Positions 1-6,870 of a stretch of 7,170 nt of DNA are shown here, piece by piece. The stretch is from positions 1-7,170 of the forward strand of contig JAITAY010000237.1 of the NCBI GenBank assembly GCA_031283915.1, in the 5' to 3' direction. Made by a program: the position numbers and the translations under genes. A model generated the notes under the pieces. The model searched no databases. It was not told the origin of the DNA and saw nothing but the letters and a program-made list of their open reading frames with translations. The stretch's first letter is position 1. Every line of letters begins with the position of its first letter. The stretch comes from Tannerella sp. GTDB taxonomy: Bacteria; Bacteroidota; Bacteroidia; Bacteroidales; Tannerellaceae.

Positions 1-138
1 TTACATTTCAATGAACATGCTATTGGCTTTGTCAAACGCTTCCGCATCCTCTCCGAACATTACCGGAACCGACGTAAACGCTTTGGTTTGCGTTTCAACC
101 TTATTGCCGCAATTTGTAATCTCGAATTGACTACATAG
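1..138 (+). CDS. IS5-type transposase, C-terminal end (partial at window edge)
   Basis: The + strand is open from base 1 in frame 1 for 45 codons and stops at TAG (136-138). The peptide has the typical end of an IS5-type DDE transposase: NEHAIGF, then KRFRILSEHYRNRRKRFG, then LRFNLIAAICNLEL. By family knowledge, the Glu in NEH (residue 5 of the fragment) is the likely catalytic Glu of the DDE triad, and the basic RNRRKRFGLRFN stretch is the conserved tail. The rest of the gene and the left end of the element lie outside the window, so it cannot be judged whether the copy is intact. The right terminal inverted repeat should lie shortly after the stop, within about 139-170, but cannot be fixed without the other end. 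The subgroup within IS5 is not determined. Confidence 0.85.
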   Translation, partial: LHFNEHAIGFVKRFRILSEHYRNRRKRFGLRFNLIAAICNLELTT

Positions 139-315
139 TTTCGCAAAAAGTCTATTTATAAGGATTGACTAACTACCTGTTTCTGCACAAAATCTTCCCG
201 TGCGCAGTATATATTCACTGTCAGCCTGATTTTGGACCTATAAGTCTTATTAGACACCTCTCGCGGGACTTTGCACCTGCGCTCAGCTTTGCGACAATTT
301 GAATTGTATCCGGTG
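139..315. other. Spacer between IS5-type transposase and lepA 3' end
   Basis: This A/T-rich, non-coding stretch should contain the right end of the IS5-type element and the lepA 3' flank. A short palindrome, ACAATTTGAATTGT (294-307), lies just after the lepA stop as read on the minus strand. It is A/T-rich and has no following U-tract in the lepA direction, so I do not call it a terminator. No tRNA or other RNA gene is visible. Confidence 0.4.
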
Positions 316-2103
316 TCAGTCGAGTTTCAGTACGGCCAGGAAAGCTTTCTGGGGGACTTCGACCGTGCCGATCTGCTTCATTCGCTTTTTGCCTTCCTTC
401 TGTTTTTCGAGTAGTTTGCGCTTGCGCGAGACGTCGCCGCCGTAGCATTTGGCCGTTACGTCCTTACGGACGGCTTTCACCGTTTCGCGGGCAATGATTT
501 TGGATCCGATGGCTGCCTGAATCGCAATGTCGAACTGCTGACGGGGAATGAGTTCCTTCAGTTTCTCGCACATCCGGCGTCCGAAAGCCATGCTATTGTC
601 GATGTGCGTCAGGGTCGAAAGCGCGTCCACCGGCTCGCCGTTCAGCAGGATGTCCAGCTTCACCAGACGCGACTCGCGAAAGTCGTGCAAGTGATAGTCA
701 AACGACGCATAGCCTTTCGAAATGCTCTTCAGCCTGTCGTAAAAGTCGATCACGATCTCGCCCAGCGGCATGTCGAAGAAGACTTCGATGCGGTCGCCGG
801 AGATGTATTCCTGTTTTACCAGAATGCCCCGCTTGCCCAGACAGAGTGTCATGACCGGCCCGATATAGGCCGTCCGGGTGATGACGGAGGCACGGATGTA
901 AGGTTCTTCGATGCGGTCGATCAGCGTCGGGTCGGGCAGGCCGCCCGGATTGTGTACCTCCGTGCAGTTCCCCTTCCGGTCGTGTACCCGGTAGGAGACG
1001 TTGGGCACGGTGGTGATCACGTCCATGTTGAATTCGCGGTCGAGGCGTTCCTGGACAATCTCCATGTGCAGCAGCCCCAGGAAGCCGCACCGGAAACCGA
1101 AACCCAGAGCGACCGAACTCTCCGGCTGGAAGGTGAGCGAGGCGTCGTTCAACTGCAACTTTTCAAGCGATGCCCGCAGGTTCTCGAAATCTTCCGTCTC
1201 AATGGGATAGACGCCGGCAAAGACCATCGGTTTCACTTCTTCGAAACCGGCAATCCCTTCGCGCGCCGGCTGTGCAACGTGTGTAATGGTATCGCCTACG
1301 CGCACTTCACGGGATGTTTTGATACCCGAAATGATGTATCCCACGTCGCCCGTCCGTACTTCGTGGCGCGGACTCATGGTCAGCTTCAGGATGCCCACCT
1401 CGTCCGCATCATATTCTTTTTCCGTGGCAATGAATTTCACCCGGTCGTTTTTGCTGATAACGCCGTTGACCACCTTGAAATAGGCGATGATGCCGCGGAA
1501 GGAGTTGAATACCGAATCGAAGATCAGGCATTGCAGCGGCGCGTCGGGGTCTCCCTTGGGTGGCGGCACCCGTTCCACAATCGCATCCAGTATGTCGTAT
1601 ACGCCCTCGCCCGTCTTGCCGCTGGCGCGGAGAACCGTTTCCCGTCTGCATCCCAGCAACTCGATGACCTGATCTTCCACTTCGTCGGGCATGGCGCTGG
1701 GCAGGTCAATCTTGTTGATCACCGGAATAATTTCCAAATTGTGTTCGATAGCCATATAGAGGTTGGAAATCGTTTGCGCCTGAATGCCCTGCGCTGCATC
1801 GACAATCAGCAGTGCACCTTCGCAGGCCGCAATCGAACGCGACACCTCATACGAAAAGTCAACATGCCCCGGCGTATCAATCAGGTTCAGGGTATAGTCT
1901 TCTTCCCGACAGGTGTAGTTCATCTGGATGGCATGACTCTTGATCGTAATACCGCGTTCACGCTCCAGCTCCATGTCGTCCAGTACCTGCGCCTGCAGGT
2001 CTTTCCCTTCTACCGTTTTCGTATATTCGAGCAACCGGTCGGCCAGCGTACTTTTTCCGTGGTCAATGTGAGCAATAATACAGAAATTGCGAATATGATC
2101 CAT
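316..2103 (-). CDS. lepA: Elongation factor 4 (LepA), ribosomal back-translocating GTPase
   Basis: This is a complete 595-residue translational GTPase of the usual LepA length (about 600). It binds the ribosome in the cytoplasm and is described as promoting back-translocation and affecting initiation and 30S biogenesis. The N-terminal G domain shows all motifs: G1 AHIDHGKST (residues 11-19), G2 around T53 in ERGITIK, G3 DTPGH (76-80), G4 NKID (130-133) and G5 SGK (161-163). Domain II and the EF-G-like domains III and V follow. The LepA-specific C-terminal domain, with YGGDVSRKRKLLEKQKEGKK near the end, separates it from EF-G, TypA and TetM. The ATG gives MDHIRNFCIIAHIDHGKST, which aligns with the normal LepA N-terminus. 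There is no Shine-Dalgarno sequence; the 20 bases upstream are A/T-rich, as is usual in Bacteroidetes. The gene is divergent from the TPR gene, with 92 bp between their start codons. No damage is seen. Confidence 0.98.
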   Translation of the reverse strand: MDHIRNFCIIAHIDHGKSTLADRLLEYTKTVEGKDLQAQVLDDMELERERGITIKSHAIQMNYTCREEDYTLNLIDTPGHVDFSYEVSRSIAACEGALLIVDAAQGIQAQTISNLYMAIEHNLEIIPVINKIDLPSAMPDEVEDQVIELLGCRRETVLRASGKTGEGVYDILDAIVERVPPPKGDPDAPLQCLIFDSVFNSFRGIIAYFKVVNGVISKNDRVKFIATEKEYDADEVGILKLTMSPRHEVRTGDVGYIISGIKTSREVRVGDTITHVAQPAREGIAGFEEVKPMVFAGVYPIETEDFENLRASLEKLQLNDASLTFQPESSVALGFGFRCGFLGLLHMEIVQERLDREFNMDVITTVPNVSYRVHDRKGNCTEVHNPGGLPDPTLIDRIEEPYIRASVITRTAYIGPVMTLCLGKRGILVKQEYISGDRIEVFFDMPLGEIVIDFYDRLKSISKGYASFDYHLHDFRESRLVKLDILLNGEPVDALSTLTHIDNSMAFGRRMCEKLKELIPRQQFDIAIQAAIGSKIIARETVKAVRKDVTAKCYGGDVSRKRKLLEKQKEGKKRMKQIGTVEVPQKAFLAVLKLD

Positions 2104-2129
2104 CTGCGAAATTTTATTTTTTTGGAGGG

Positions 2130-2137
2130 CAAAGATA
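2130..2137 (-). promoter_or_regulatory. Putative -7 element of the lepA promoter
   Basis: Read on the minus strand this is TATCTTTG, an exact match to the Bacteroidetes -7 consensus TAnnTTTG, 26 bases upstream of the lepA ATG. Transcription would start a few bases downstream and leave a leader of roughly 20 nt. No TTTG is seen at the -33 position with the usual 19-20 bp spacing, so the call rests on the -7 match and its location. Confidence 0.55.
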
Positions 2138-2159
2138 GCGAATATCGCATAAATAGTTT

Positions 2160-2167
2160 TACTTTTG
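2160..2167 (+). promoter_or_regulatory. Putative -7 element of the TPR gene promoter
   Basis: TACTTTTG matches TAnnTTTG exactly and lies 28 bases upstream of the ATG at 2196. No good -33 TTTG is present. It sits 22 bp from the oppositely facing lepA -7 element, so each promoter's upstream part overlaps the other. Binding at one could interfere with the other. Confidence 0.5.
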
Positions 2168-2195
2168 GCATGGCTTTTAATATAAAATCGGAGAA

Positions 2196-4346
2196 ATGAG
2201 AATAAAAGAAATACATACGGTTTATTCCGGCATCACGGATGCCCTGGACTGCGGCGAATTGAAAACGGCCTTTGACTTGATTCAAAGCTTGATTTCCGGC
2301 GTACAGGATCTTTCCTGCCAGAACAGGTTGAACGAGCTGCAGGACACGTACCGATACCTCCTGCACTACTACGCGGAAGGTACTCGTGACCCGGCGCGGG
2401 AACAAATCTATGCAAGCATCCGGACGGGCGCCTATGAACTGGCCGACCTGGTACGGCATCAGGCGCTGTCGTCCAATACCCGCTCGGATGCCCGTTCATG
2501 GAGGTTCTCCATCCTTCATCCGATTGATATGGCCGACCTGGTCAGGCGATTGCCGGGGCTGTATGAAAAGGAAGACCCGACGCCTTTCGAGACCTCGGTC
2601 GAGCAGTTGTTCGAAAACGTATGGAAAACGGTTTTCCTGTCCGGCGACGAGACGACGCCCCTCCGCAAAGCGCTGGTAAACGAGCTTTTTCCGGCGCCGG
2701 CAAAATGTCAGATGGTGTCGGCTTTGCTGTTGGGGCTGCAAATGTCGTTCGACAGGGAAAAACTGTACCTCCTGTTCGACGCGGCTGCCGCGGAAGACTT
2801 GGAAGTTCGCATCCGCGCCCTGATAGCCGTTTGCCTGACGCTTTACAGGTACCGGCAACGGACGATGTATTATCCCGGTATCCGCCATCGTCTGGACACC
2901 CTGGCCGAAGCACCCGATTTCAAACGAATCATGCAAACCATCATTCTGCGCTTTATCCTCTCGCGTGAGACGGAAAAAGTGACGCACAAGATACAGGAGG
3001 AAATACTTCCGGAAATGATGAAGCTGAAATTCACTTCGCAGGGCGAGCGTTTCGGGATACTGTCCGACTCTCCGGGCGACGAGATGAATCCGGAATGGAA
3101 TGACTTCGCGGGCGACGACAGCATGACGAAAAAACTCGAAGAATATGCCAACCTGCAGGAAGAGGGGTTCGACGTATTGCATTCCACGTTTATTCATTTG
3201 AAGAATTTCGGGTTTTTCAGCGAGATAAGCAACTGGTTCCTGCCCTTTACCCTCCGCCATTCCTGCTTCAGAATCCGGGAAAACATCCGCAGTATCGGGA
3301 TGGAAACCCTGATGCAGGCTTCCTTTGTATGTAACTCGGACAAATATTCACTGTTTCTCAGCCTGCAGGGGATTCCCGCAACTCACCGGAAACGGATGAT
3401 GCAGCAAATGGACAGCCAACTCAAAGCCATGAATGAACAGCAGTTGCAGGAATTAAAAAGTAGACAAAACAGGGTAGAATGCATTACTTCCCAGTATATC
3501 CAAGATCTGTACCGCTTTTACAAACTCTTTCCGCGTCATGCGGAATTTGAGGATATCTTTAACTGGGCGCTTGATTTCCATATTCTTCCGGTGCTGGAAC
3601 CATATTCGTCCGACACCGAGACGCTGCTGCACATTGCCGAATTTTACCTCCGGAAAGGATACTATGAAGATGCGCAGACCCTGTATGACCGGCTGATTGA
3701 GCATGATGCACAGGATGAGATACTTTATCAGAAGGCAGGCTATTGCAGGCAGATGACCGGCGACTGGCAGGGCGCCCTGGCGGCTTACCTGCGTGCCGAG
3801 CTGCTCAATCCCGACAGCCGGTGGCTGCTTCGCCGGCTGGCTGATTGTTACCGCCTGCTCAAACAACCGGAGGAGGCGCTTGTTTTTTATCGCCGTTACG
3901 AACAGCTAAGTCCGGATACGGTTCCGGTGCTGATCTACATGGGACATTGCTGTCTGGAAATGAAAAATTATGCGGATGCGCTGAAATATTATTTCAAGGC
4001 CGATTACCTGGAACCGGAAACTCCGAAGATCTGGCGTGCCATTGCCTGGAGTTCGTTTCTGAGCGGGAAATACGACCAGGCGCGTCACTATTACAGAAAG
4101 ATTCTGGCGCGTCAGCCTCAAATGCAGGATTTCCTCAACGCCGGACATACGGAATGGATATTGCAGCACATTCAAAAGGCGCTGACGTTCTACCGGTCTG
4201 CCGTGCAGGCCGAAGACGGGGGATTCGACCAATTTCATGCACTTTTCAGGCAGGACATTCCCGATCTTGTCCAGGCCGGCATCGAACCCACAGAAATCCC
4301 CATCCTGCTGGATCTGCTGCGCTATTCGCTTTGGCACGATCAATAA
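2196..4346 (+). CDS. Large tetratricopeptide repeat protein of unknown function
   Basis: This is a complete 716-residue protein with no signal peptide or transmembrane segment, so it is probably cytoplasmic. The C-terminal part holds six consecutive TPR units at about residues 475-507, 508-541, 542-575, 576-609, 610-643 and 644-676. The best matches are units 2 and 4; unit 4 has Leu4, Gly8, Tyr17, Ala20, Tyr24, Ala27 and Pro32 of the consensus. TPRs form helical superhelices that bind partner proteins or peptides, so a scaffold or adaptor role is the likely general function. Residues 1-474 look largely helical and match no domain I recognise; no catalytic motif is apparent. The last 40 residues form a non-repeat tail. 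The start is supported by the -7 element upstream; the leader has no Shine-Dalgarno sequence. It diverges from lepA and converges on the lipoprotein gene. Sharing an intergenic region with lepA is weak evidence for any functional tie. The specific function is unknown. Confidence 0.9.
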   Translation: MRIKEIHTVYSGITDALDCGELKTAFDLIQSLISGVQDLSCQNRLNELQDTYRYLLHYYAEGTRDPAREQIYASIRTGAYELADLVRHQALSSNTRSDARSWRFSILHPIDMADLVRRLPGLYEKEDPTPFETSVEQLFENVWKTVFLSGDETTPLRKALVNELFPAPAKCQMVSALLLGLQMSFDREKLYLLFDAAAAEDLEVRIRALIAVCLTLYRYRQRTMYYPGIRHRLDTLAEAPDFKRIMQTIILRFILSRETEKVTHKIQEEILPEMMKLKFTSQGERFGILSDSPGDEMNPEWNDFAGDDSMTKKLEEYANLQEEGFDVLHSTFIHLKNFGFFSEISNWFLPFTLRHSCFRIRENIRSIGMETLMQASFVCNSDKYSLFLSLQGIPATHRKRMMQQMDSQLKAMNEQQLQELKSRQNRVECITSQYIQDLYRFYKLFPRHAEFEDIFNWALDFHILPVLEPYSSDTETLLHIAEFYLRKGYYEDAQTLYDRLIEHDAQDEILYQKAGYCRQMTGDWQGALAAYLRAELLNPDSRWLLRRLADCYRLLKQPEEALVFYRRYEQLSPDTVPVLIYMGHCCLEMKNYADALKYYFKADYLEPETPKIWRAIAWSSFLSGKYDQARHYYRKILARQPQMQDFLNAGHTEWILQHIQKALTFYRSAVQAEDGGFDQFHALFRQDIPDLVQAGIEPTEIPILLDLLRYSLWHDQ

Positions 4347-4424
4347 ATAAGTGTGTTAAAAATCAAATGCTATATCATGAATAATAAATCATTAGCATTA
4401 AAATTAGCTCCCTTTATAACGACG

Positions 4425-4438
4425 GCTCCTTTAGGAGC
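4425..4438. repeat. Short perfect hairpin downstream of the TPR gene
   Basis: GCTCC-TTTA-GGAGC forms a 5-bp stem with a 4-base loop about 80 bases after the TPR stop codon. It is followed by TGTCCGGAAAA rather than a T-run, so it is not a standard intrinsic terminator in the + direction. It could help 3' end formation or be part of a degraded repeat. Confidence 0.35.
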
Positions 4439-4466
4439 TGTCCGGAAAATTACACAAAAACAAAAA

Positions 4467-4527
4467 AAACACGAAGACACGGCGTACACGGAGATTTTTT
4501 CCTCGTGATCTCTGTGTCTCCGCGTTT
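4467..4527. repeat. Imperfect palindrome of CACGRAGA-like units between convergent genes
   Basis: The left arm (4467-4493) and the reverse complement of the right arm (4501-4527) align without gaps at 19 of 27 positions, around a 7-base loop, ATTTTTT. Within the left arm the unit CACGRAGA recurs at 4470, 4478 and 4487 with 8-9 base spacing. From general knowledge, G-rich repeats of this kind (ACGGAGACAC and similar) are scattered between genes in many Bacteroidetes. The hairpin lies between the 3' ends of the convergent TPR and lipoprotein genes, where it could act as a bidirectional terminator or as mRNA 3' end protection. The structure is seen; both roles are inferred. Confidence 0.7.
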
Positions 4528-4592
4528 TAATGATTCCTTCCCTTTGAAATATTGTAAAATAGAAAGACAGACCGGGTAAGAGCTTCTTTTTT

Positions 4593-6416
4593 CTACCGCA
4601 GGCTGTCCAGGAATTTTTTCGTCTGTTCCGGGCGGTGCTTCATCCTGATTTGCCAGACCAGCTCTTCGAGGCTGACCGTTTCATAGGAATCGCCGAGATG
4701 CTTCTCGAGCAGCCGCGCTATGCCGGGACCTCGGACAGTACCGTTTTGGGTTTCCGCCAGGTCGTCGCAGTCCCTGCCCTGATCGGAGAATTGGCTCCAG
4801 GCGTGGATACAAATCAGGTTAAACTCGGGATTGTTCCGGTCTTTGTCCAGGCAACGCGCAACGTATCGGGGCGTACCCTCTCGTTCACGGAGGTAAGGTT
4901 CGTTCCAGAGGGAATATTTAATCGTCACCACCGGAATGTCATAGCCTTGTTTATTGGTGACCCAGTAAATATCGCCCGCACCGGCGGCATACGGCGTATA
5001 TTGGTAGGCGAGGATACCCGCAAGCTGGTCGTTTTCTTCGGCAAAGATCCGGTAGGCTTCCATGGCTTCGGGCGAACCGGCTTCGCGGTTGGCCATCAGC
5101 CCGACCATCCGGATACGGTGTTGACGCATGTAGGCCGAAGTGAGGCGCGCCTTCTCCCGCAGGTCTTCCGGGCGGTTGCGCTCACTGGCATACGTGTCGC
5201 TGTAATAGACTCCTCCGCCCTGCACTTCAAGCAGCGTGCTGTTTTCCGGCTGACGCTCGATGAGGTATTTGAAGGCTGCCGGCGCCATCTGGGGCAAAGT
5301 GGTTGCGGCAATGCCGAAAGCCACTTTCGAGGCAGCGCTTTCGGGCACGTCGTACCAGTGCTCGATGAATCCGCCCATCATCCACTGGTTGTTGTCGCCA
5401 TCGGTCATGAAAAAGGATACCAGCCGTTTGTTTTTGTTGTAATCAATGGTTTTCGGGTCGAGCACATGTGCAAGGACAGGCTCCTGCCGCTTCCTGTAGT
5501 CCGCGCCCGTCAGACAGGCATTGTAGAACCAGTCGTTGACGGCCGATGCTTGTGCATTGCGCGAGGCCATTTCGTTTATCTCCCGTTCATTGTGCCTGCC
5601 TGCTTCCCAGCCGTAGATCAGATGATGCGAATCGAGCGTGCGGCAGACGGTCTCGTACAGATCCCAGTATTCGCCGTTTGTCGCGTCGTGCGGCAGGGGA
5701 TAGAGGTTCATGAAAAACCAGCCGTTTTGAATGGCCACATCGCGTAGTTCCCACGTGTTGTTGGGCATAATCACCAGCCCCGTTTTTTCACACCGGCTGC
5801 CAAACTCGTTCCAGGCGTCGCGCACGTTCTTTTCCGAGGCATCGTAAAGCAGTTTGTATCCGGCTTTTTCAAACAGCGCGCGATCCGGTCTGTCTACAAT
5901 CAAACCGTTGTAGACGTGCGACGCCGTGACGGCCACCGAGCCGCTTTCGGGATTCCGTTCGAGATCGGTCAGGATGTAGCCGTCGAACAGGTGTTTCAGC
6001 GTCACAATCATGCCGTCGACCGGCTCAAACGTTTCCGTGGCCAGTTGCAGCGGACTGACTTTGTCCAGGAAACGGCATCCACGCGCTTCCAGCCAGGCAC
6101 GTTCTTTCCGGTATGCAACCGCATGGTCGGCATTGCAGGCTATCCATACGCCGGCTTCCGTTCGTCCCTGTTCCAGCGCCCGCGCCGTCAGGCCGGTAAT
6201 CGACGCCGCCAGCAAATAATCCTTGAGGCTGTTTCCTTCGACCGCCACTACCCGGCAAATCCCGGGTGTACGGCTTAGCGCCGGCAGTTTATACTGTCCC
6301 ACGTCGGCGATGGCATCATACATGTCGGCATAGCTCACTTTTTCTCTTTGCGTGCAGGCTGCCGGCATCAGGCACAGCAAACTGCACAAAATCAGGTTTC
6401 CGGTTATTGTTTTCAT
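4593..6416 (-). CDS. Lipoprotein, GxGYxYP-type putative glycoside hydrolase
   Basis: This is a complete 607-residue protein. Residues 1-20 form a signal peptide (basic N-terminus, then hydrophobic LILCSLLCLM) ending in PAA before Cys21, a plausible lipidation site although Pro at -3 is unusual. Residues after the Cys (TQREK) lack the acidic surface-export signal of Bacteroidetes lipoproteins, so a periplasmic-facing location is more likely. An N-terminal domain (about 25-320) precedes a C-terminal region with TDGDNNQW (338-345), IHAW (537-540) and GGGVYYSD (400-407). I read the last as a degenerate form of the GxGYxYP signature that names a family annotated as putative glycoside hydrolases; the reaction and substrate are not established. 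Asp339 and Asp341 are candidate functional residues by conservation only. No susC/susD genes, regulator or other carbohydrate enzymes lie beside it here. It converges on the TPR gene. The ATG is supported by the signal peptide that begins there. An unassigned secreted protein is the alternative. Confidence 0.8.
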   Translation of the reverse strand: MKTITGNLILCSLLCLMPAACTQREKVSYADMYDAIADVGQYKLPALSRTPGICRVVAVEGNSLKDYLLAASITGLTARALEQGRTEAGVWIACNADHAVAYRKERAWLEARGCRFLDKVSPLQLATETFEPVDGMIVTLKHLFDGYILTDLERNPESGSVAVTASHVYNGLIVDRPDRALFEKAGYKLLYDASEKNVRDAWNEFGSRCEKTGLVIMPNNTWELRDVAIQNGWFFMNLYPLPHDATNGEYWDLYETVCRTLDSHHLIYGWEAGRHNEREINEMASRNAQASAVNDWFYNACLTGADYRKRQEPVLAHVLDPKTIDYNKNKRLVSFFMTDGDNNQWMMGGFIEHWYDVPESAASKVAFGIAATTLPQMAPAAFKYLIERQPENSTLLEVQGGGVYYSDTYASERNRPEDLREKARLTSAYMRQHRIRMVGLMANREAGSPEAMEAYRIFAEENDQLAGILAYQYTPYAAGAGDIYWVTNKQGYDIPVVTIKYSLWNEPYLREREGTPRYVARCLDKDRNNPEFNLICIHAWSQFSDQGRDCDDLAETQNGTVRGPGIARLLEKHLGDSYETVSLEELVWQIRMKHRPEQTKKFLDSLR

Positions 6417-6509
6417 ATTGTCGTTTTTTTATTTGATTTATATTCGTTCTTTCTTCTTTTATACTCAAAAGGAAACAGAACGTTCCCTGCTGACCGTATT
6501 TTCATGTCG

Positions 6510-6541
6510 CAAAGGTCTGCATTTTATCCCTGTTCTGCAAA
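6510..6541 (-). promoter_or_regulatory. Putative promoter of the lipoprotein gene
   Basis: On the minus strand TTTG (6541-6538) is followed after 20 bases by GACCTTTG (6517-6510). This matches the Bacteroidetes -33/-7 layout with one mismatch in TAnnTTTG. It would give a leader of about 85-90 nt that is A/T-rich near the ATG (6414-6416) and lacks a Shine-Dalgarno sequence. No operator or riboswitch-like fold is apparent. Confidence 0.4.
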
Positions 6542-6570
6542 TCTTTCCCGATACGGTTAAATCTTTTTTT

Positions 6571-6609
6571 GGAGGCGCTATGAAAATAAGAAGCTGTCAA
6601 AAATTGTAA
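6571..6609 (+). other. Orphan nine-codon ORF behind a strong GGAGG
   Basis: GGAGG (6571-6575) stands four bases before ATG (6580-6582), which opens MKIRSCQKL and stops at TAA (6607-6609). A strong Shine-Dalgarno sequence is uncommon in Bacteroidetes and absent from the other genes here. The piece looks like the true start of a former gene whose body was lost, or a chance match. The sequence after AAGAAGCTGTCAAAAATTG could be foreign, but no element end can be demonstrated. Confidence 0.2.
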
Positions 6610-6810
6610 ATCTGCGTAACATGAGATACTTACATGCTCCAATATGTGCAAATTTTCTGTCTTTGTACATCTCGCACGCAACGCCTCAACAATGGATTAT
6701 CAACGATTTTTACGGGACAGAGGGAATGATAGCGTAGGGGCTGAACAAAAAGCCCGTTGTTTCATTATGGGCCGGTTTTGCAGTATGGGTTGCTGGTTGG
6801 TGAGGCAGTG

Positions 6811-6844
6811 TGTTCCACGAGATAGGGGGGATTTGGGTGGAACA
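6811..6844. repeat. Perfect 8-bp inverted repeat next to the ISL3 remnant
   Basis: TGTTCCAC (6811-6818) and GTGGAACA (6837-6844) are exact reverse complements separated by 18 bases that include a run of six G (6825-6830). It lies about 26 bp beyond the last recognisable transposase codon. It may be a stem-loop or a terminal-repeat remnant; the sequence does not decide between them. Confidence 0.5.
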
Positions 6845-6870
6845 TTTTGCGGTTTGAAAAATTCGGGAGC

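Larger units (their letters stand above)
6417..6870. other. 454-bp region without a credible gene
   Basis: This stretch separates the lipoprotein start from the ISL3-type remnant. It holds the likely lipoprotein promoter and leader, the orphan nine-codon ORF, a weak GGGCT/AGCCC hairpin (6738-6755) and an 8-bp inverted repeat (6811-6844). The longer open frames read as low-complexity or frameshadow sequence with Cys/Arg-rich composition and no recognisable domain. From about 6610 onwards the sequence may be debris of the neighbouring IS or of another element. No tRNA, rRNA or CRISPR repeat is seen. Confidence 0.5.

Noticed and set aside
294..307. Palindrome ACAATTTGAATTGT as a lepA terminator
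   Set aside because: The stem is short and A/T-only apart from two pairs, and there is no U-tract after it in the direction of lepA transcription.
604..2199. A 531-codon open frame on the + strand opposite lepA
   Set aside because: It is the mirror of a high-GC conserved coding sequence. The product is rich in Arg, His, Val and Asp with no domain, and lepA on the other strand is certain.
2496..3260. A 254-codon open frame on the minus strand inside the TPR gene
   Set aside because: It is an antisense shadow with no domain and a Gln/Arg/His-rich composition.
4470..4494. CACGRAGA units as a CRISPR array
   Set aside because: The units are 8-9 bases and contiguous, with no unique spacers and no cas genes; they are sub-repeats of a palindrome.
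4635..5747. A 370-codon open frame on the + strand opposite the lipoprotein gene
   Set aside because: It is an antisense shadow of a gene with a clear signal peptide and family motifs; the product has no recognisable features.
6738..6755. GGGCT/AGCCC hairpin as an intrinsic terminator
   Set aside because: It has only five base pairs with an eight-base loop and no T-run directly after it on either strand.
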